Below the pieces are notes generated by a model. That model saw only the letters and a program-made list of their open reading frames with translations. It did no database searches and had not been told where the DNA came from. Below are positions 35,691 through 46,601 of a stretch of DNA of 64,000 nt, in pieces. How positions within the stretch are numbered: the stretch's first letter is position 1; every line of letters begins with the position of its first letter. Where the stretch lies: positions 14,882,565-14,946,564 of the forward strand of contig OX155963.1 of the NCBI GenBank assembly GCA_944548615.1, in the 5' to 3' direction. The position numbers and the translations under genes were made by a program. The DNA is from Micropterix aruncella. Lineage: Eukaryota > Arthropoda > Insecta > Lepidoptera > Micropterigidae.

Positions 35691-35973
35691 CACGGCCCCG
35701 GTGGCATAGTGGTTAGGTCGCCTGATCCTATATTGCAAACCCGGGTTCGATTCCCGGCGGGGTCACTATTTTCCGTTGGGATAAAATTAACGGAATTGCA
35801 TTTTCAATTCTGTCGATCGAATGCAATAACAAGACACACACTTACACGGATGTTACACGCACACATACATATAAACACGTCATAGTAGGTATGGCTGTAA
35901 GAGATTGTCATATAACAATAAACTCGCCCATTGTGATTTCAATATAAAGAGTAGAAACAAACAAACAAACATT
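35691..35973 (+). mobile_element. tRNA-derived SINE, copy 2 (plus strand)
   Basis: The 5' part (35694-35765) folds like a tRNA: acceptor arms GGCCCCG and CGGGGTC, and a T arm CCGGG-TTCGATT-CCCGG. It has an A box (TGGCATAGTGGTTAGG) and a B box (GGTTCGATTCC), which together form an internal RNA polymerase III promoter. The anticodon stem is decayed, so it is not a working tRNA. A ~200-bp body follows (AATTGCATTTTCAATTCTG ... CACTTACACGG ... CTCGCCCATTGTGATTTC), ending in a (CAAA)n tail. It is homologous to the inverted copy at 14226-14500. A matching LINE 3' end, expected to supply the RT, is not evident in the window. Confidence 0.92.
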
Positions 35974-37639
35974 TGCTGTCTCTCATAATATTGTCAAAGT
36001 ATACGAGTTCCTGCCATTTAATTGTTACGCCACACGCAGCTTCGATTTTTTACACATTTTTAGGCTACAAAATCTCATTAGCCTACAAAATCTTAAGCAT
36101 CCTTCGGCATACCCAGTATTTTTTTATTTCATTTGAAATGAATTACTGTGACCTGTAGGCTTGCTTATTACACCTATGTATACACTCAGGAGCAATGAAT
36201 CTAGGTCATCAACATAAACCCTAACATATCGAAAACTAATAATGCTAGCTTATAAAATAACTAATACATTTATAATGAATATATTGAGCTCGCTTTAACA
36301 CAGCAGGTGGGTGCCTAGCAGGGTGGGCTCGGTTTCACTTTGCTTAGCATCATCGAAAGACAAACATTTGCGTTTAATGTATGCACTATATAACATGTGC
36401 TCAGACAGATGTGTATCTAACTTTTGAAGCATACAACGGAATTTTCTTAATTGCAAAATATTTTTTTAATGCTCATGCAATTGAATGTATATATAAATAA
36501 AAATTAAACTTGATGCTAAGAACTTATTTTTTTCTGTGACAGAACAAAATCAGAAGCAAAAACAAATGCAGTGAATTCGTAGTTGGATTTTCAAACAAAT
36601 GTTTAATTTGGTTTAGCTTTTTTGTTTACATTACAGCAAGCAAGAAAATTTATTGATTTTATTTGACCCGTATCAAATAGTCTATAAAATACGGTTTATA
36701 TGAGTAAGCTAACATTCTTAATTTGGGCGACATTAAGGTTTATGCTGGTGACCCGGATTCATTGCTCCCGAGTGTAGGAGAACTGGAAAAACGTTATTTC
36801 CATGACCATGCTAGTAATGGCATTAGGCGCCTCATCTTTATTTAGAGGGATGATAGAAAACGGTCACAATTCAACAACATCCGTCAACAAACATCCGAAT
36901 TTACCAAGCGGATAGTGTGTAAACTCTAAACCGGCGATAATGTATAGCGTAAGAGGCTCGGTTTGTTAAGTTGTGTGCGTGTGTGACATGATGAAATTTC
37001 TTAGATGTTATGCGTAATTCGCGTAGGAAATGCTTCTGGTCCAATTGGTCTAGAGAAGATTTGCGGTTGGATTTACGAGAAACGGGCGGAGAAATTTGCA
37101 TAGTTTGAAAAGGACTAATTGGGACTCGAATAATACCGAGCCCAGTAAAGTAATCAAGGACTAGATAAGTGATAATGTAATGTGTCAAAAAAGTTGATTG
37201 TGATGTCATTTAATAATCTAACGAGTTAATTTACTGTTCAACCCAAGAGTAAAATATCATCACAAGTAATGTGATGTAACCTCAACGAGGTTACTTTTCA
37301 CACGTTCATTCCATAGATCGACATAATGTCGTTAAAACTCTATTTGGTGACGAGTTCGATCGTTGAATTGGCAACCACAGTTGTACATAAGCGTTTCGAT
37401 AGAAAATAAAGATGCTTTTGATTTGACTTAAGTGGTTGTTTATGTATTACACTTATTTGCCTAATTCCTTTGTCAGCGCTTTGATTTCTGTGCGCTTTAA
37501 TTTCAATACCTGCCAATAGTTAGGGGTGTAATTACGGATACGTAGTTACACTATGGAGAATATTTGTATTATGTATTATATTTAGCAGTACAGTAGAGCG
37601 GTGTCGACTACAATCGGTACCGTCATCTCAGGCTGGTAT
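35974..37639. other. AT-rich non-coding
   Basis: No gene is recognised. The minus-strand frame at 36901-37209 (102 codons) has no known motif. Confidence 0.45.
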
Positions 37640-38330
37640 AAAGATATGTGATCGTTCTTTCAGCCACGAGATGATCGTAGAAGACTTAGAGATGATACAA
37701 ATCTACTGTTTAGCTATGCCAACATGCCCGTCAGAGGCCAACGCCTTACGGCAAGGCGGCTGGAAAAGTAACCAGAGCAGCCTCGACCCATGACTACCAG
37801 ATTTGGAGAGATATTGCCGTCTGAAATAAACCATTAGGATATCTCCAACCTCCCGACTGGTTACAGGTTCGAAAGCGCTTGCTCGATTCTCTTCCTAGTG
37901 TAGCGGTGATCGGTGTATACCAAATCTATCGCGGACTACAGCATCATTTGCCCGGTTTTCACTCGAAATTTGGTAGCTAAATGGTCTTTCCTTGAAACGA
38001 CCATTCGGCTACCGCTGGCACTATTTGGCTACCTCGTAGCAGCCGCTCTTGAGCGGCTACCACGAGGTAATCAACCGCCCTCGCTCTTTAGGAGATAATA
38101 TTCTTTCCAGACTCCTCCGGCTATCAGTCGGAATGCGCATTGATTGGCAAACGCTCCACGGTGCGCAAACCGTCCAGGAGCACCCGAAAGTTGACTTCTA
38201 GGGGAAACTGTGATCTCTAGGGGAAACTGTTGACCTGAGAGTTTGGCCCATCCTAAACGTATGGCTCTTAGTGGCCTAACTGCAACAGGGCCCATTAGCT
38301 CCCTTTTAGCAGTACATTGATATTTACAGA
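37640..38330 (+). repeat. Family D repeat, copy 1
   Basis: Landmarks shared with 61010-61800 in order: CCAACGCCTTACGGC-like, CCAGATTTGG, ATCAGTCGGAAT, GATTGGC, a GTCCAGGAGCACCCGAA/GCAGCGCCCGAAGG block, CTAGGGGAAACTG and, at the end, AGTGGCC...CCCATTAGCTC. It is GC-richer than the flanks, with no intact frame. Its superfamily is unknown. Confidence 0.75.
38030..38069. repeat. Hairpin inside family D copy 1
   Basis: TACCTCGT and ACGAGGTA pair outside, AGCCGCTC and GAGCGGCT pair inside, with a symmetrical 3-nt internal loop (AGC/ACC) and a TT apex. It is absent from the other family D copies. Confidence 0.85.
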
Positions 38331-39004
38331 AACATACCTATTTCTATTGACAATATCTTTTACCTGAACTACTGTACATTCTGCATACTGTATAAAAATC
38401 TACCCTGTTTCAACCGATTTTTCTCTTTCATTTTCCCTTCCATCCCTTCCGTAGAGAATACGTGGGGTGATTTCGGACGCATCCCCATGCCAGTTTTGCC
38501 CTCGAACAACGCCACGATGTGCCCCGCTTGATCCTATAAACGCAATTAATCCTGCTCAATGCGTTCATTGAATAATATCTCACGTCTGGCCCTGAATTTA
38601 GGGATTTCGCGCAGGTGCCTAAATGTGTGACCGTATTTAAATGTAAATACTGTCGAGCTGTTCAGATTTAGCGTGACTCGAATGGAGCTTCACTCTTTCG
38701 ATACTTCCACAGGTCGAGGCACGAATAATGTGACTGTTTCTTTTTTTAATAAAATAATAAAAACACTTTTTTTATTTCATTGTCAAAAATATTTATATTA
38801 GACTTTGTGTCGTCGATTTAGCCAATTGTGTAAAATAATGTCACGTAAATAGCCGCCTATTTGCAGCGGCAGCAGATGGCAAAGTGGACTCTTTTTTCGG
38901 CAAGTGTTTCGTTTGATATTTCATATATTTTACGTCGAATACTGACTTTTAGTTGAAAAAGGTTCTGTAGCTTGATTGGGCGAGCGCGGAGGCCAGTCAA
39001 ATCT
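38331..39004. other. Non-coding; GC patch at 38440-38700
   Basis: No gene is recognised. The right end (38860-39004) borders the transposase relic and may be its 3' flank. Confidence 0.4.
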
Positions 39005-39300
39005 TAATTTTTCGAGATAAGTATCGTGTACCTATGTGGTGGAGTGCCATCCTGCTGGAACTACTAGTGTTGCATGCCATTTCTACGTATCTGATGCGTT
39101 ACATATTTACGCATCATTGCAACATATCGCTCTTTATTGACCGTTTCGGTGACCTCTTTGTCGTTCTATATGATGCGCACTAACGCCGCACCAAACAGTC
39201 ACTTTTTGTTGTTAATGCGGTTGCTCCTGTATCTCTTGTGGGTTTAAAGTTCCACAAATGCGGCAATTTTGCAGAGCTTTTATTGGGCGCCTTTCGTACA
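39005..39300 (-). pseudogene. Tc1/mariner-type (DDE_3) transposase relic
   Basis: Minus-strand translation with frameshifts gives NCRICGTLNPQEIQEQP, then KVTVWCGVSAHHI. It continues with a shifted frame, VTETVNKERYVAMMRKYVTH, then FQQDGTPPHRY and, in yet another frame, FDWPPRSPN. These are the ordered landmarks of a DDE transposase core seen in many insect genomes: the WCG strand, the RY helix, the second-Asp motif QQDGxxxH and the WPxRSPDLxPLD end. The L-D after RSP is lost and stops interrupt it, so it is inactive. No terminal inverted repeats were identified around it. Confidence 0.85.
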
Positions 39301-39575
39301 AAATTTACTTAACAGTATTTATGTTGAGTTTCCAGAATTGTTTTAAAAAAAATATAAAACTCAAAAATATGAGCGCGTTTAATTGACGTGTACTGCTGTA
39401 TAGCGATGTGTAACTTATACCTACAGAAGTTTTATTTAAACGTTAGATGAAGAAAATCTGACCACCAGTGTAAAAGCTATGGTGTTGCATGATGGTCGCA
39501 TTATTCGTGCCTCAAACTGTATATAGGGTGATGTAGGTTTTAAATTTATATAAAAAAAACTGTGAAATTGTGATA

Positions 39576-39640
39576 GCAGGTGCTCGTTGGTTTCTTGTAG
39601 CAGGTGCTCGTTGGCAGATTGTAGCGCTCGTTGGTTTCTT
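39576..39640. repeat. Short tandem repeat, ~24-27-bp unit
   Basis: GTGCTCGTTGG occurs twice and a third time as GCGCTCGTTGG, each time in a TTGTAGC/TTTCTTGTAGC context. Confidence 0.85.
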
Positions 39641-40399
39641 ATCCAATAAGTAATATTATAAAAAAAAGTAATTATCAAGTCTTAAAACATCGATAATATA
39701 TCGATTATAGGATCTTTGAGAAAAACTACTTCAGAGCTATCAAACGTACAGCTTTAAGTTGTTAGCTACTACGGGCGAACCCGTCACCCCAGGAAGGTAT
39801 GGCTAGTCACCAGTCATATCTAAAATATCTTGGAAATCAATTAAAGAAGCCTATGACAGGGAATTAGACGCCATGATATCATATATCGTAATTTAGGCCT
39901 ATGTTTTAAAAATACGTGTTTCTCGAACATTCTGTATAATTTAATGTAGCAAACATCATCTCTGCTTTGAGATAAAATCTTACGATTCACAAAAACAAAG
40001 CGCATCACAAATTACTCCAATTATTCGTGCTCAGCCCAAAAGCCTTGCTTCAGGCTAGATATTGTCGAATTATTTCACGAGATATAAGGCAAAGCAGTGT
40101 GAGAAATGGTGGAGTATTTGTCACCGACGCCGAAGCATGGCAGGGCGCTAGCGTGGGGTTATTTGTCAAAGCGTAGTCGTCTGCGAACCACGAATAATGT
40201 TATAGGAAGGCGGTTGGACTCCCGCTGTCATTATGTCAATCATATTCCACTCAGATAACCGTAGCCGCGTAGGTTAATAATGAGGTCATATTTAGAGAGT
40301 GTGCGTAGATATTCCCACTATAAACATACACTATACGTACATTGCTGTAGCGAATGGTTTCGTGCAGCTTGGACCATACGATCCATTTTGTCCTCGGAT
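39641..40399. other. Non-coding; family D edge phrase at 39768-39800
   Basis: ACTACGGGCGAACCCG and CCCAGGAAG occur here and again at 60953-60987, so this may be a detached piece of family D. No gene is seen. Confidence 0.45.
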
Positions 40400-40605
40400 C
40401 AGCTCAACTCACGATTCAGCTTCTATTCAGGAGCCTCCTCGTGCGGAAGGCTACCCCGGATAAGACCCTCGCGTCTCAGGCCTCGAATCTGGTGGACCGG
40501 TTTCTCCTGGCGGGATTTTATCCCAGCGCTACCGGACGGTTTGCTCACCGTTCGGCGACGCCCATCGGTTGTGCATTCTGATTAATTGCTGAAGGAGTCT
40601 GGGGA
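40400..40605 (-). repeat. Family D repeat, inverted partial copy
   Basis: On the minus strand it carries CCAGACTCCTTC, an AATCAGAATGCACA-like block and GCAAACCGTCC followed by AGCGCT. It matches the 38108-38185 part of copy 1. Confidence 0.6.
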
Positions 40606-41309
40606 CTATGCCAATATACTCTCTCCAAAGTAGCGGGGGTGGATGTTGAAAAATAAATGTATTTGTGAGATTTCAAATGTTCTCTGGGTGTGTTTTTAAA
40701 ACATGTTATGCTTCGCGCGGTTCTCACATTTGTCACAGTTATCACAAGTCAGGCTGTTTGTACGGTGAAAGAGAATGATAAGAAGTCACTGCTGTGACCA
40801 GGGATGGAGAGTAGCAGAATATCTTCATATCTTAGAGGGTTTCTCTTTCCGATAATGCAATAAATCTGCCATGTCTCTTTTCTCGTCTGGCCCACAGCCA
40901 GAGAAACCTTTTTGAACTCCGTCACGTGGTCGAATTTTCTTGAGTGCATATAAATATCTAATGCAGATATTTTGTAGACGCTTAGCCCTGGCGGCAATCT
41001 TCGTGAAAACTTAGCATAGATGCATTTTACGAACTGCGTAGTATGCGAAAATGAGAATAGCAAAGACTATAATTTGAATACCTATATCCTATCATACATA
41101 TATCCCATCTCTCTCTTTTCCTATTCTTGCAATAGTTCGATTGTAATTGTAATTTAATTTAATTTAGTGCAATGCAACTTTTGATTTACCTTACAAGAAA
41201 ATAATATAGGAAACAATTAATTGGCCAGCGAAACACTGTATTAAGATAATTAGTGATAATTAATGAAGCGCTGTGTGTCTCCCAAAAATAAAATAAATAA
41301 ATAAATAAA
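40606..41309. other. Non-coding; poly(AAAT) tail at 41285-41308
   Basis: The plus strand ends in AAAATAAAATAAATAAATAA, typical of a retroelement 3' tail, but the preceding sequence is not recognised. A minus-strand open frame of 104 codons (40749-41063) has no motif I can name. Confidence 0.4.
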
Positions 41310-41996
41310 AAGATATCGATAGCCCCTTTGCATACTGCGAGCTAAATACACTGTCTCTAAACGGATCGAAATGTAATTGTGTTACATTTAGTCGCAAGAT
41401 AGAACCGATCCAATGTATTTATAACATAAACGGGGAAAGAATTCCAACCGAAGAATGTATACGGGATATTGGTGTAATATTAGATGGTAAACTATCATTC
41501 AACCAGCACATCGAGAGTATGGTTGGTAAAGCAATGAAAACTTTGGCCTTATCACTAGGATTTCTAAGCCGTTTACAAATTCTAAACCTATTCTTTCGCT
41601 ATATTGTGCTTATGTCCGTAGTGTTTTAGAATTTGAATCATCTAAATGGAACCCGCAATACAGCGTCTATAAAATGAGAATTGAGGGAGTCCAGAAAGAG
41701 AAAGATTCTTGAGGCATCTTAGCTTTCGCCAATATCTAGGACTTCACTCATATGATAGCAGACTGAGACACTTCCATATTCACTCGCTCGAGGACAGGTG
41801 CACGGTTGCGGATAAGGTTTTCCTATATAATATCCTGAATAATAGCATCGACAGCCCATACCTCGCAGAAAACTTGTCATTTTTCGTCCCATCCCGAACC
41901 ATACTAATTATGCAACGCGCAAATACTAATTATGCACAAAATGCACTTACGTATCGTCTTATGAACTTATATGATACTAGACCCATCATATAGACA
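41310..41996 (+). pseudogene. Non-LTR reverse transcriptase C-terminal relic
   Basis: In shifting plus frames it reads LSLNGSKCNCVTF (post-YADD LNxxKC block), IRDIGVILDGKLSFNQHIES (the LGVxxDxxLxxxxHI block) and YCAYVRSVLEFESSKWNPQY. The last frame gives LRHLSFRQYLGLHSYDSRL, followed by a YAQNALTYRLMNLYD-type C terminus and a stop. The order matches the thumb and C-terminal region of Jockey/CR1-group ORF2. At least two frameshifts make it dead. It belongs to a different subfamily from the copy at 22 kb. Confidence 0.88.
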
Positions 41997-42059
41997 TCAA
42001 TTTAATTAATCGTACTGCTTATATAATTGAATTATATAGAACCTTAGAAAATGCGCATA

Positions 42060-42260
42060 CAGAATAATTAATTAATTATTATTATTATTTGACGACTTAT
42101 TTATGTACGTATTTATTTTCCCTATTTATGTATTTATTTATTTATGTATGTATTTTAATAATATTTATATTTATGTATGTATGTATATGTATTTAAGAGT
42201 GTGTATGTGTAGGGATATGTATTTAAGCATGTATACTTGTATATGTAAGTATAAAATGCA
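42060..42260. repeat. Low-complexity TATTTATGTA-rich tract
   Basis: An (ATT)n start at 42070-42090, then irregular TATTTATGTATG repeats. It may begin as the tail of the preceding RT relic. Confidence 0.8.
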
Positions 42261-42780
42261 AACCATTCCCTTTCTATCCCTACTCCTCCGGATTGGATAA
42301 CTTAAATTAATGAGAGTTATTTTAAATTGCTAAACACTTATTATATAACTTTGAAAACAAGTAAACGGCCTTAAATTGATTGTTAGAAACGCTGTATGTT
42401 TTCTTAAGAAATAAAGAAATAAAGAAAGAAAAATCGAGGTGCGTTTAAAACATGTTGAATGTCAATTAAATTGACAGTTTTGAACAAAAATCAAAACAGT
42501 GCTAGTTTTTGCCAATTTTTCGTTGCTATTAAATCGTTTTGTATAAAAATAGCAATAATTATGACGAATACAGTGACTTTTAAAATATGCATTTATAATA
42601 GAATTCTACTAATACTGCTAGGATATAGTGCTGGCCTCCAATGTTTATATTAAATTACAGATATCTGAGAGTGAAATAGCACAAAACGTTAGTAAGGACG
42701 ATACTGAATACAAGGTTTAGTCTCAACAATATATCAGAAAAGGCAATTTTTCATGAAATTAAAGCTTTTAATGAATAAGC
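42261..42780. other. AT-rich non-coding
   Basis: No gene or repeat terminus is recognised; AAATAAAGAAAT runs lie at about 42407-42431. Confidence 0.45.
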
Positions 42781-42955
42781 TCTATTAAAATTTGAGACAT
42801 AGTTACCCCGTAACGATGACGCATTGAATACGTCAATATCGGCGAGCTGCGTATTACAAATTTTATATACCCTATGGTATACATGAAACAGTTTTGTGCA
42901 TAATTAGTGCTAACCTGCAAAAGGTGGAATAACTGTTTGGCGAGTGAGTCATAAT
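42781..42955 (-). pseudogene. Probable LINE ORF2 C-terminal relic
   Basis: The minus strand reads LFHLLQVSTNYAQNCFMYT followed by more degraded sequence. The TNYAQN phrase matches the C terminus of the relic at 41310-41996 and the 'TN(F/Y)xxN' motif common near the end of LINE ORF2 proteins. Only the last ~60 codons remain. Confidence 0.5.
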
Positions 42956-42980
42956 AATAATAATATTTATTAAAATACAT

Positions 42981-44314
<1,334 letters not shown>

Positions 44315-44368
44315 AATATATATATATATATATATATATACTTTTTAAGAATTCGTTTAAAGGATGAC

Positions 44369-44976
44369 ACTTTGATGAAGAAATAAAAATAATAAAAGCC
44401 ACTTACATAGCTGGAAGGTTTTCCCGGACTGGACTGGGAAATGCTTATTGTTTAAACGAGATGTATTCTTGGATGAGTACCACTTTCGACGGTACACTGT
44501 AGGTTTAATGGGATCCCTTTATCGCTAGCGAACGATCACCCTTCATCCACATCTCAAAAACAAAGCGTATCCTTTTGCAAACCAAAATAAAATGTGTTTA
44601 TTAAAGACAAATTTAAGCAAAAACAATGAAAAAAATGTCTCAAAAATCATAATCAATCGTCTCTTAAATGCGGAATGACATTCCGCATTTAAGAGACGAT
44701 TGATTGTGATTTTTTTCATTGTTTTTGCTTAAATTTGTCTTTAATAAAGACATTTTATTTTGGTTTGCAAAAGGATACGCTTTGTTTTTGAGATGTGGAT
44801 GAAGGGTGATCGTTCGCTAGCGATAAAGGGATCCCATTAAACCTACAGTGTATCGTCGAAAGTGGTACTCATCCAAGAATACATCTCGTTTAAACAATAA
44901 GCATTTCCCAGTCCAGTCCGGGAAAACCTTCCAGCTATGTAAGTGGCTTTTATTATTTTTATTTCTTCATCAAAGT
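44369..44976. repeat. Long palindrome, ~300-bp arms, 1-nt spacer
   Basis: The left arm 44369-44677 and right arm 44679-44976 are inverse complements around an A at 44678. The right arm is cut by the N gap. They differ at several points: one arm has an extra ~14-bp stretch (GTCTCAAAAATCAT), and there is a CGGTACA/TGTATCG difference. So it is not simply one read folded back. No coding is visible. Confidence 0.93.
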
Positions 44977-45176
44977 NNNNNNNNNNNNNNNNNNNNNNNN
45001 NNNNNNNNNNNNNNNNNNNNNNNNNNNNNNNNNNNNNNNNNNNNNNNNNNNNNNNNNNNNNNNNNNNNNNNNNNNNNNNNNNNNNNNNNNNNNNNNNNNN
45101 NNNNNNNNNNNNNNNNNNNNNNNNNNNNNNNNNNNNNNNNNNNNNNNNNNNNNNNNNNNNNNNNNNNNNNNNNNNN
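44977..45176. other. Assembly gap, 200 N
   Basis: Exactly 200 N characters between the palindrome and a (TA)n tract; the true length is unknown. The gap coincides with structure that is hard to assemble. Confidence 1.
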
Positions 45177-45205
45177 ATATATATAAATATAAATATATAT
45201 ATATA

Positions 45206-45314
45206 TTAATATTTGATTGTAAATGTGTAAATTATTATTTTTTCAAATTGAAATTATGTTTATTACTAAATAAATGAAATGATAAAATAATGAAAGGGCA
45301 CTTATCTGGTCTGT
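45206..45314 (+). repeat. Family E left-arm fragment, copy 2
   Basis: It starts AATATTTGATTGTAAATG next to (TA)n and matches the arm start through CTTATCTGGTCTGT, then stops abruptly at a 32-bp palindrome. Confidence 0.9.
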
Positions 45315-45315
45315 A

Positions 45316-45347
45316 AGCCGTCGTCAAGATATATCTTGACGACGGCT
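45316..45347. repeat. Perfect 32-bp palindrome
   Basis: AGCCGTCGTCAAGATA followed directly by its exact inverse complement. It sits at the junction between the truncated left arm and the right arm of family E. Confidence 0.97.
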
Positions 45348-45377
45348 GAGCCGAAATATTGATATACATTTTATAGG

Positions 45378-45641
45378 GATCATTAATATTTAAGAAACAC
45401 TAATCGCCTATTATTTTCCAGCATTCATTCTCGTCTTTCGCATTGTTGTGTTGCCGCTGTGGGAGACAGTGGGAGGCCGGTTTGATCAGGTTCCAATACC
45501 ACGGTGGGTGGCACTTAGCGGACACTGAAAGAAGAGAGGAAAAAGGCGTGGAGTCACTCCTGGTCGCCACAGACCAGATAAGTGCCCTTTCATTATTTTA
45601 TCATTTCATTTATTTAGTAATAAACATAATTTCATTTTGAA
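45378..45641 (-). repeat. Family E right arm, copy 3
   Basis: It matches 56097-56364 in the same orientation (AAACACTAATCGCCTATTAT ... GAGTCACTCCTGGTCGCCAC ... ATTTAGTAATAAACATAATT) and runs into (TA)n. Together with 45206-45314 it forms one internally deleted family E element. Confidence 0.92.
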
Positions 45642-45642
45642 A

Positions 45643-45939
<297 letters not shown>

Positions 45940-46601
45940 TGTATATATAAATTGAGGAAATTCCCGAAATAAACATGTATCTACCTATATGGATAAGTAC
46001 CTACATAAACCACAAATATTTTATAAAAAAAACCGCAATAATAATAATTATAAATACAATAAATCACTTTTTTTAACGGCGGTCGTGTCATTTATACTTT
46101 TAATTTATTTATTCAGGAAAATATATAAGAAATTCATGTTTTATATGCACTTTCGGATTATTAAACTATGTATATAGAATTGGAATCGACTACACTCTTA
46201 TTAATAACTATCGTATATTTGAATTGCATGTACGATACCATATATTACAACATTATTTATACTCGTAGCATTTGCAAAGTCCCAAATAGATATATCACAA
46301 TATTGCAAATACCCCATATTCACCCTCGCCAGAAAGATGCGTTACATCGTACGTAGCGGATGGCTGACTCCACAAAGATAAAGTTGCAAAACTATTCGCC
46401 TCTCTAAGGGTTACGAGTAATTGGTTCTGACAGATAAAAGTAATAAGCGAGGGGTTGGGGCGGCGACAGCGATTAGTGGGATTCTGGAGGGGCGGTATAG
46501 TGATGAGTCGGAGATTATTCGCTTCATAACGGGGTGTGTGAGCTATCTTTATAAAATCAATTCAATACTATATTTAGAACCAGAAATAGATCTATCTGAA
46601 C
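45940..46601. other. Non-coding, nothing recognised
   Basis: AT-rich DNA with a GC-richer patch near 46430-46510. No gene is seen. Confidence 0.45.

Noticed and set aside
35694..35765. A working tRNA gene
   Set aside because: Acceptor and T arms pair, but the anticodon stem does not, and the unit continues into a SINE body shared with 14226-14500.
40749..41063. 104-codon minus-strand frame
   Set aside because: It has a varied residue composition and lies near a retroelement tail, but I could not match it to any family; left as unassigned DNA.
44369..44976. Palindrome dismissed as a simple assembly fold-back
   Set aside because: The arms differ by substitutions and an indel, so a plain read fold-back is unlikely; still, long-read confirmation would be needed.
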